From: Georgenia sp. M64
Lineage (GTDB): Bacteria > Actinomycetota > Actinomycetes > Actinomycetales > Actinomycetaceae
Length of the DNA: 64,000 bases
Assembly (NCBI RefSeq): GCF_038049925.1
Contig: NZ_CP145809.1
Coordinates: 4,002,599-4,066,598 of the forward strand
Direction of reading: 5' to 3'
Positions 58,504 through 64,000 of this stretch are shown piece after piece. The stretch's first letter is position 1. Each line of letters starts with the position of its first letter. Position numbers and translations under genes: made by a program. Under the pieces are notes generated by a model. That model made no database searches. It was not told the DNA's origin and saw only the letters and a list, made by a program, of their open reading frames with translations.

Positions 58504-59613
58504 GTGCGCACCGTGGGGGTGGAGGAGGAGCTGCTGCTCGTCGCGCCGGACGGCGGGTCCGCGATGGCGGTCGCCGCGGAGGCGCTGGGGCACGCCGACG
58601 CGCTCGGCCTGCGCCGGACGCCCGGCGACGAGCCCGGCGGGGTCATCGAGCACGAGATGACGCGCCAGCAGCTCGAGGTCGACACCCGGCCCCGGGCCGC
58701 TCTGGACGCCCTCGAGGAGGAGGTCCGCGCCCTGCGCGCGCGGGCCGCGACCGTGGCCCGGGCGGCCGGGGCCGAGGTCGCCGCGCTCGCGACGTTCCCG
58801 CTGCCGGCCCAGCCCCTCGTCGTGGCGAAGCCGCGCTACGAGGCTATGGCGGCGCGCTTCGGCGAGACCGCCCGGGAGTACCTCGCCTGCGGCTGCCACG
58901 TGCACGTCGGCGTCACGGACCGCCAGGAGGCGGTAGGGGTCCTGGACCGGGTACGCGGCTGGCTGCCCCCGCTGCTGGCGCTGAGCGCCAACTCGCCCTA
59001 CTGGCAGGGCCGCGACACCGACTACCACAGCTTCCGGAGCCAGCTCATGGGTCGCTGGCCCTCGGCGGGCCCGCCGGACCTGTACGGCTCGGCGGCCGCC
59101 TACGACGCGGCGGTGACCGCCATGATCGGCTCGGGGGTGCTGCTCGACCCCGGGATGGTCTACTTCGACGCCCGCCCCTCCCACCGCTACCCCACGCTCG
59201 AGATCCGGGTCGCGGACGTGTGCCTCGACCCCGAGGACACGGTGCTCGTCGCAGGCCTGGTGCGCGCTCTTGTCGAGACCGCCGCGCAGGCGTGGGCACG
59301 CCACGAGCCGCCACCCGCGACCCCGACGGCGTTCCTGCGGCTGCAGGACTGGCAGGCGGCCCGCGACGGGCTCTCGGCAGACCTCGTCGACCCGCGCACC
59401 GGCCGGCCGGCCCCGGCCGCGGACGTGCTCGCCGCGCTCGTCGACCACGTGGCCTCGGCCCTGGAGGCGAGCGGGGACACGGATCTGGTGCACGGCGGGC
59501 TCGACCGGGTGCTCGCCCGCGGGTCCGGGGCCACCCGCCAGCGTGAGGTCCTCGCCCGGACCGGGTCCCTGGCCGACGTCGTCCGCGACGCGGTGGCGGT
59601 CACGACCGGCTGA
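58504..59613 (+). CDS. Carboxylate-amine ligase, YbdK family (glutamate-cysteine ligase type 2-like)
   Basis: 369 aa. GVEEELLLV at the N-terminus, RTPGDEPGGVIEHEMTRQQLEV, CGCHVHVGVTDR near 132-143, NSPYWQGRDTDYHSFRSQL, and RPSHRYPTLEIRVADV are the conserved ATP-grasp-like GCS2 motifs. Weak glutamate-cysteine ligase activity is reported for E. coli YbdK; the physiological substrate is uncertain. The last codons and stop are the first unit of a 34-bp tandem repeat. Confidence 0.9.
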   Translation: MRTVGVEEELLLVAPDGGSAMAVAAEALGHADALGLRRTPGDEPGGVIEHEMTRQQLEVDTRPRAALDALEEEVRALRARAATVARAAGAEVAALATFPLPAQPLVVAKPRYEAMAARFGETAREYLACGCHVHVGVTDRQEAVGVLDRVRGWLPPLLALSANSPYWQGRDTDYHSFRSQLMGRWPSAGPPDLYGSAAAYDAAVTAMIGSGVLLDPGMVYFDARPSHRYPTLEIRVADVCLDPEDTVLVAGLVRALVETAAQAWARHEPPPATPTAFLRLQDWQAARDGLSADLVDPRTGRPAPAADVLAALVDHVASALEASGDTDLVHGGLDRVLARGSGATRQREVLARTGSLADVVRDAVAVTTG

Positions 59614-59775
59614 GAACGCCCGCCGGACCCACCACACGACCGGCTGAGAACGCCCGCCGGACCCACCACACGACCGGCTGAGAACGCCCGCCGGACCCAC
59701 CACACGACCGGCTGAGAACGCCCGCCGGACCCACCACACGACCGGCTGAGAACACGCCCGCCGGGCCCCACCAAC
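59603..59775 (+). repeat. 34-bp tandem array (4 exact units + 1 decayed) spanning the ybdK stop codon
   Basis: Units start at 59603, 59637, 59671 and 59705 with CGACCGGCTGAGAACGCCCG; a fifth at 59739 has small changes. The first unit contains the ybdK TGA, so every unit repeats the gene's final codons and stop. Confidence 0.92.
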
Positions 59776-59974
59776 CCGGGGTGTCGTCGGCTCCACGGGC
59801 CCGCGGGCCGTGAGCCTCACGGCCGCCGGTCCCGGCAGGGAGCAAGATGTGGCCAGGTGGCGACACAGAAGGGCGAGGGCACCGTCGCGGCAGCGTTGTC
59901 GCGAGGTGCCGGGGACGGGCAGTGCCGGCGGACCGCCACCGGGCCGGTCCGGCCGGCGGAGCGAGGGAGCGCAC
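59614..59974. other. Intergenic region between ybdK and the sigma-factor gene
   Basis: 361 nt. Holds the rest of the 34-bp tandem array and a hairpin at 59789-59816. The remaining ~160 nt shows no gene; it should contain the sigma-gene promoter, but I cannot assign one with confidence. Confidence 0.6.
59789..59816 (+). terminator. Hairpin after the tandem array
   Basis: GGCTC(C)ACGG pairs with CCGTGAGCC with one bulge; the loop itself is GC-palindromic (GCCCGCGGGC). Probably the terminator of the hydrolase-ybdK unit. Confidence 0.5.
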
Positions 59975-60445
59975 GTGGACGAGCGGGACGAGGCATGGTT
60001 CGACGCGCTGTTCCGTGCCCACGCCGCGGCCGTCTACCGCTACCTCTACCGGCGCGCGCCCCGCGACGCCGAGGACCTCGCCGCCGAGGTCATGACGGTG
60101 GCCTGGCGCCGCCGGGCCGACGTGCCCGAGGGCGCGGAGCTCCCCTGGCTCTACCGCACCGCCGGCTTCGTCCTGGCGAACCACCGGCGCAGGCACACGG
60201 CCGTGCCGATCGCCGACGCCTCGGGCGAGGTCGACGACGGCGACCCCGCGGACGTGGTCGTCGCCGACGACGAGGTGCGCGCCGCCCTGGCGACGCTGAG
60301 CCCACGCGACCGCCGCATCCTGCTGCTCCACGCCTGGGAGGGCGTCGGCGGTGAGGAGCTCGCCGCCGTGCTCGGCATCTCCCGGGGCGGTGCGGACGCG
60401 GCGCTGTCCCGGGCGCGCGCCCGCCTCGCCGCGGCCTGGGCGTGA
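59975..60445 (+). CDS. ECF-type RNA polymerase sigma factor
   Basis: 156 aa. Sigma-2 region ALFRAHAAAVYRYLYRRAP, RDAEDLAAEVMTVAWRR; sigma-4 region ALATLSPRDRRILLLHAWEG, then LAAVLGISRGGADAALSRAR. Group resembles the short ECF sigma factors (SigE/SigK-like) linked to membrane-anchored partners. GTG 59975 has a GAGGGAGC ribosome site. The next gene, 135 nt on, is a single-pass membrane protein that probably acts as its anti-sigma factor. Confidence 0.9.
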   Translation: MDERDEAWFDALFRAHAAAVYRYLYRRAPRDAEDLAAEVMTVAWRRRADVPEGAELPWLYRTAGFVLANHRRRHTAVPIADASGEVDDGDPADVVVADDEVRAALATLSPRDRRILLLHAWEGVGGEELAAVLGISRGGADAALSRARARLAAAWA

Positions 60446-60580
60446 GGGAATCTGCGCATCGTGTGAGGACGGCGTGCGGGACCGGTGAGGTCGCCGCGCA
60501 AGATCCTTCCTCGTCGGCACACATGCCGTGGTGACAGACCGTTTCCGCGGACGACCCGCGGCGGGTCCGAGGAGGTTGTC

Positions 60581-62023
60581 ATGAGCGAACGACACGACGC
60601 GATCGACCGGCTGCGGGCCGCCGACCCCGCCCGCGGCGTCGAGCCGGACCTCACGGCCCTGCGCGCACGGGTCGACGCCGGCCGGACGGCCACACCGGCG
60701 GCCGCGCCGGCGGAGGCGCGGCACGACGACCCGGCCCGGGCCGGCTCGACCGGCGGGACGGTCGTCGACCTGGCCGAGCGTCGTCGCCGTCGTGGCCTCC
60801 GCCTGGGGGCCGCCGCCGCCGGGGTGGCTCTCCTCGCCGGGGCCTTCGGCCTCGGGCGGACATTCGGGGCCCCGGAGGGCGGCGCGCCGTCGGCCGCGCC
60901 GGCGATCTCGCTCGACCGCGCGCAGTCCGAGGCCGCCTCGTCCGGCGGGCTGGACGCCTCGACGGCGATCTACCCCGCGCCCAGCTCGAGGCACACCACC
61001 TTCCGGTCGGAGGGCCTGAGCGACGACGGCGGGAGCGCCGTGGCGTGGGCCTACGACGCGACCGCCCGCTTCGGCCCCGACCAGGTCCGGGAGCTGGGCG
61101 CCGCCGTGGGGCTGTCCGGCGAGCCGCGCCAGGAGTTCGGGGCCTGGGTGCTCGGTCCCCAGGACGGCACCGGCCCCTCCCTCTCGGTGGCCCCGGACGG
61201 CATGACGTCGGTGAGCTTCTACGACCCGACGAAGGAGCCGTTCCGCTGCGCCGCCGTCGGGGGTGGCACCGAACCGGGCGCCGTGACCGAGCTCGCCCCG
61301 GCCACCGAGCCGGACGCTTCCGCCGAGCCCGGCGCCGCCGGCGAGGATCCCGCGACCTCCGACATGGTCGAGCCGCTGCCCGCGGAGAGCTGCGGACCGG
61401 TCGACCTCGGACCGGCGCCCACGGGTGAGGCCGCCCGCGCGCAGGCGGCGGACGTCCTCACCGCCGCCGGCCTCGACCCCGCGGACTTCGAGCTCGTCGA
61501 CACCGCGCTCGGCGACACGACGATGACCGAGGTCCTCGCCCACCACGTCGTCGACGGCCGGCGCACCGGCGCGAGCTGGTACATCATGCTCACCGGCGCC
61601 GGCGTGCAGAGCTTCAGCGGCCCCGTGGCCCCCCTCGTCGAGCTCGGCGACTACCCCGTCATCGGCGCCGCGAGCGCCGTCGAGCGCCTGACGGACCCGC
61701 GCTTCAGCGACCTCGGCACGTTGAGCATCATGCGTGAGCCCGACCCCGCCGCGGCCGAGGGCGGCGCCGACGACACCGTGACCAGCGACATCGCACCCGA
61801 CGACGCGTTCCCGACCGAGCCGCCGGCGCCCGTGACGGCCGGGCAGCCCGTGCCGTGGCCGGTGGAGGAGGTCGCCATCACCGGCGCGACGCTCGGGGTG
61901 GCCCAGTACACGACACCCTCCGGCGCGGCCATGCTCCTGCCGGCGTACGCCCTCACGTCCGACGACGGCCGCACCTGGTCGGTCCTCGCCGTCGCGGAGG
62001 ACGCGCTCGACCTGGCGTCCTGA
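60581..62023 (+). CDS. Membrane-anchored probable anti-sigma partner
   Basis: 480 aa. A cytoplasmic N-terminal segment (AIDRLRAADPARGVEPDL, typical of proteins encoded after such ECF genes), one transmembrane helix near residues 71-90, and a large extracytoplasmic domain of ~380 residues with Ala/Glu/Pro-rich linkers. The only two extracytoplasmic cysteines (FRCAAVG and AESCGP, residues ~225 and ~270) could form a disulfide. The anti-sigma role is inferred from position and topology. ATG 60581 follows GAGGAGG. Confidence 0.75.
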   Translation: MSERHDAIDRLRAADPARGVEPDLTALRARVDAGRTATPAAAPAEARHDDPARAGSTGGTVVDLAERRRRRGLRLGAAAAGVALLAGAFGLGRTFGAPEGGAPSAAPAISLDRAQSEAASSGGLDASTAIYPAPSSRHTTFRSEGLSDDGGSAVAWAYDATARFGPDQVRELGAAVGLSGEPRQEFGAWVLGPQDGTGPSLSVAPDGMTSVSFYDPTKEPFRCAAVGGGTEPGAVTELAPATEPDASAEPGAAGEDPATSDMVEPLPAESCGPVDLGPAPTGEAARAQAADVLTAAGLDPADFELVDTALGDTTMTEVLAHHVVDGRRTGASWYIMLTGAGVQSFSGPVAPLVELGDYPVIGAASAVERLTDPRFSDLGTLSIMREPDPAAAEGGADDTVTSDIAPDDAFPTEPPAPVTAGQPVPWPVEEVAITGATLGVAQYTTPSGAAMLLPAYALTSDDGRTWSVLAVAEDALDLAS

Positions 62024-62040
62024 CGGCGCTGCGGTGGTGC

Positions 62041-62082
62041 GGCGGCGCCACGGCGGCGGCGGCGCCACGGCGGCGGCGGCGC
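62041..62082 (+). repeat. 17-bp tandem repeat downstream of the anti-sigma-like gene
   Basis: GGCGGCGCCACGGCGGC at 62041-62057 and 62058-62074 plus a partial third copy, 17 nt after the stop. Confidence 0.8.
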
Positions 62083-62101
62083 ACCAGTCGGACACCACCG
62101 C

Positions 62102-62134
62102 GAGCAGTCCCGGGCACCACGCCCGGGACTGCTC
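62102..62134 (+). terminator. Perfect 14-bp hairpin just upstream of the patatin gene
   Basis: GAGCAGTCCCGGGC (62102-62115), loop ACCAC, GCCCGGGACTGCTC (62121-62134). It most simply ends the sigma/anti-sigma transcript, but lies only 14 nt before the next start, immediately upstream of that gene's -10 (TAGCCT, 62136-62141). Confidence 0.65.
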
Positions 62135-62148
62135 CTAGCCTGGTGTCC

Positions 62149-63837
62149 ATGCGACGGATCCTGCAGCTGCCCTGGCGCGCCCGGCCCGAGGTCGTCGGCC
62201 TCGTCCTCAGCGGCGCCGGCGCCCGGTCGAGCTTCCAGATCGGGGCCCTGCGCTACCTCTACGACGAGGTCGGCATCACCCCGCAGGTCATCAGCGGCAC
62301 CTCGGCGGGTGCGATTCTCGGCTCGGTGCTGGCCCAGTCCGGCGACCACGCCGGCCAACGGCGCGCCCTGGCCCACCTCGAGCGCCTGTGGCTGGGCATG
62401 CAGGACGACTCGGACATGTTCACCGAGCTCGACTGGTACGCCAGGCTCCGCGTGCGGGGCCCGGGCCTGATGAACGCCTTCACCCGCCGCGAGCGCCGGC
62501 AGGGCCCGCTCGGCCGGTCCTTCACCCGGGCGGCGTCCCTCACCTCGCAGCGCCTGGGCCTGGGCCGGGACGAGCCGGGCGTCGGTCCGGCAGACCCCGC
62601 CACCAGCACGGTCGCGGGTGCCGCCTCGCCGGCCGCCGGTGCCGCCTCTCCCGCCACCGGCGCCACCTCGCCCGCCGCCGGCGCCACCTCTCCGGGCCGC
62701 GCCCGCACAGCCGCACCCGTCGGCGGCGGCGCGCGTGCCGCGGTGGCCCCGGAGGAGCCCGCGGCGGGCAGCGACTGGAACCCGATCAGCGTCGTGGACG
62801 TCATCTCCGCCATCCGCGAGGTGGGCCGCGCCCGGCCGGACCTGGAGATCATCGTCCGCGGTGCCGAGCACGCCCGGTCGATGTACCGGCCCGGACCGAT
62901 CGTGGACCGGCTGCTCGACCCCGAGGTGTTCGACCCCGCCCGGGTGGCGACGTCGGGCGTCACCTTGCGCGTCGCCGTCGTCGGGCTCGAGTCCGGCGAG
63001 CTGCGCTACGTCACCGAGTCGGGCCGGCTCGTGGACCGGGAGAACGAGCCGGTGCCGGACGAGCCCGTCGTCGACCTCGCCGAGGCGATCCGCGCCTCGT
63101 GCGCGATCCCTGCGGTCTTCCCACCGGTCCGGCTGGGCTCGGAGCACTACGTCGACGGCGGGGTGCGCGAGACGCTGCCCACCGAGGTCGCCGTCGAGCA
63201 CCTCGGCGCCACGAAGGTCTACGCCGTCGTCGCCCCGCCGGCGGGCGTGCCCCGGCAGGAGAGCTACGCCCAGAAGGACATGCTCTCCATCGTGCTGCGC
63301 TCCACCGCGGGGATCATGTCCGACGAGGAGCTGCGTGACGAGGTCGAGTACGCCCGGGCGGTGGGCGCCGTCGTCATCACCCCCGACCTCGACGTCCACG
63401 ACGCCCTGACGATCGACCCCGGGCTCACCGCGATCGCGATGGCCTACGGGTGGTTGCGCGCCGCCGAGGTCGTCGAGGGGGCGTCGCCCGCGGAGGAGCA
63501 GCTGACGCGCGACATCATCCAGCTGCGCCGGGACGCGTGGGCGCTCGAGGACGCCCTGCTCGCCCCCCGCGAGGCGGACGACGACGTGGCCCGGCAGCGC
63601 GTCCCGTGGAGCCTGGGGACCGTGCGCCGGCCCGAGCCCGTCGCCGCCGAGCCCGACCTCACCGAGCTCGCCGGGCTCAAGCACCGGCTGCGGGCGATGG
63701 TCAGCCAGGCGTCACGCCGCCCGCCGGGCGCCGAGGAGTGGTGGCGCAGCTTTGAGGCGCACCCGTTCGAGATCACCCGGACGCCGGACTGGACCGGCGG
63801 AGCAGCTCGCGAAGGCTCGTCGCGGGTCGGCCGGTGA
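62149..63837 (+). CDS. Patatin-like phospholipase
   Basis: 562 aa. Oxyanion-type loop GLVLSGAGARSSFQIGALRY near residues 18-37, nucleophile ISGTSAGAILGS (Ser near 51), catalytic Asp in HYVDGGVRETLP near 336. An Ala/Ser/Pro/Thr low-complexity insert of about 32 residues (~153-184, iterated AGAASP/TGATSP) splits the catalytic domain. Cytoplasmic Ser-Asp lipid acyl hydrolase. ATG 62149 is preferred (TAGCCT 7 nt upstream); GTG 62143 is in frame. The 3' end overlaps the convergent gene by 65 nt. Confidence 0.9.
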   Translation: MRRILQLPWRARPEVVGLVLSGAGARSSFQIGALRYLYDEVGITPQVISGTSAGAILGSVLAQSGDHAGQRRALAHLERLWLGMQDDSDMFTELDWYARLRVRGPGLMNAFTRRERRQGPLGRSFTRAASLTSQRLGLGRDEPGVGPADPATSTVAGAASPAAGAASPATGATSPAAGATSPGRARTAAPVGGGARAAVAPEEPAAGSDWNPISVVDVISAIREVGRARPDLEIIVRGAEHARSMYRPGPIVDRLLDPEVFDPARVATSGVTLRVAVVGLESGELRYVTESGRLVDRENEPVPDEPVVDLAEAIRASCAIPAVFPPVRLGSEHYVDGGVRETLPTEVAVEHLGATKVYAVVAPPAGVPRQESYAQKDMLSIVLRSTAGIMSDEELRDEVEYARAVGAVVITPDLDVHDALTIDPGLTAIAMAYGWLRAAEVVEGASPAEEQLTRDIIQLRRDAWALEDALLAPREADDDVARQRVPWSLGTVRRPEPVAAEPDLTELAGLKHRLRAMVSQASRRPPGAEEWWRSFEAHPFEITRTPDWTGGAAREGSSRVGR

Positions 63838-64000
63838 GCCGGGCGACGTCGTCGCTGACCCGCTCCATCTCCCCGGCCGCGATGGCCGTGTAGGTGCTGA
63901 CCCAGGCGTCCACCTCCCACCGCGGGGCGCCGAGGTGGGCCCGGGAGGCGTACGCCTCCTCGAGCGTCTCGTCGTGGTACCGCACGGGGCGGCCGGGGGC
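63773..64000 (-). CDS. NmrA-type NAD(P)-binding protein, C-terminal part only
   Basis: 75 codons to the window edge; the 5' part lies outside. The tail PGRPVRYHDETLEEAYASRA, WEVDAWVSTYTAIAAGEMER and VSDDVARLTGRPATSL is the typical C-terminus of actinobacterial NmrA/SDR atypical dehydrogenase-like proteins. Convergent with the patatin gene, with the stop 65 nt inside it. Confidence 0.75.
   Translation of the reverse strand, partial: APGRPVRYHDETLEEAYASRAHLGAPRWEVDAWVSTYTAIAAGEMERVSDDVARLTGRPATSLRELLRRSSPASG

Noticed and set aside
59603-59775. CRISPR-like array (also 56663-56758)
   Set aside because: The repeats are contiguous with no unique spacers and no cas genes; they are simple tandem repeats.
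56770-59820. A 1,016-codon open frame on the minus strand
   Set aside because: Only the last 279 codons look like protein (nucleotidyltransferase); the rest is a GC-skew shadow of the hydrolase and ybdK genes and of the tandem array.

Overview
The window is very G+C-rich DNA with dense, often overlapping genes, many GTG starts, and mycothiol-era actinobacterial gene families (ANTAR regulator, DUF4383, DUF6766, three-helix-bundle ArsC, DapC-like aminotransferase). It looks like a chromosomal contig from an actinomycete, probably Micrococcales (Cellulomonas/Georgenia-like). The genus is a guess. I see no rRNA, tRNA or CRISPR array.

Layout. 1-27.2 kb is ordinary host chromosome: a kinase/flippase-type membrane protein, DUF2079 and CopC proteins, gluconokinase, phosphoglycerate mutase, a crcB-DUF190-crcB fluoride cluster, CBS, DUF4383 and DUF488 proteins, a divergent osmoprotectant ABC transporter whose binding protein appears circularly permuted, a DapC-like aminotransferase, a six-gene arsenic-type cluster (ArsR-phosphatase fusion, two ArsC, ArsR, DUF318 permease, thioredoxin-like protein), an OYE reductase, a FAD/Rieske oxidoreductase, and EamA/MarR and MDR/TetR divergent pairs with visible operators.

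27.49-47.17 kb is a visibly less G+C-rich integrated element of about 19.6 kb. It sits in the 5' end of a DUF255 (YyaL-type) gene. The left end leaves a 65-codon stub; the right end carries a replacement 5' end that restores the full gene. Near-identical 80-bp att cores and 28-bp putative integrase arm sites mark both ends. Cargo: XRE/AbiEi-like regulator, VapBC50-type toxin-antitoxin, two small HTH proteins, an XRE protein, a MobF relaxase with helicase domain, an unrecognised two-gene membrane module, a type I restriction system with an AAA/TOPRIM (OLD-like) gene inside it, and the tyrosine integrase. With a relaxase but no visible type IV secretion genes it reads as a mobilizable defence island. 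The two-gene membrane module just downstream of hsdR is the best candidate for an undescribed defence component.

47.2-64 kb is host chromosome again: DUF6766, STAS, GAF-ANTAR, flavin-type oxidase, YihY, a PQQ sugar-dehydrogenase lipoprotein with a coupled 43-aa protein, zinc alcohol dehydrogenase, nucleotidyltransferase, alpha/beta hydrolase, YbdK, an ECF sigma factor with a probable anti-sigma partner, a patatin-like phospholipase and the end of an NmrA-type gene.

Two window-wide patterns help annotation. (i) At least ten genes have a TAnnnT-like -10 hexamer exactly 6-7 nt before the start codon, which predicts leaderless mRNAs and fixes several starts. (ii) Short tandem duplications span or directly follow the stop codons of several genes (copC, the ABC ATPase, the Rieske gene, marR, ybdK), which is unusual.
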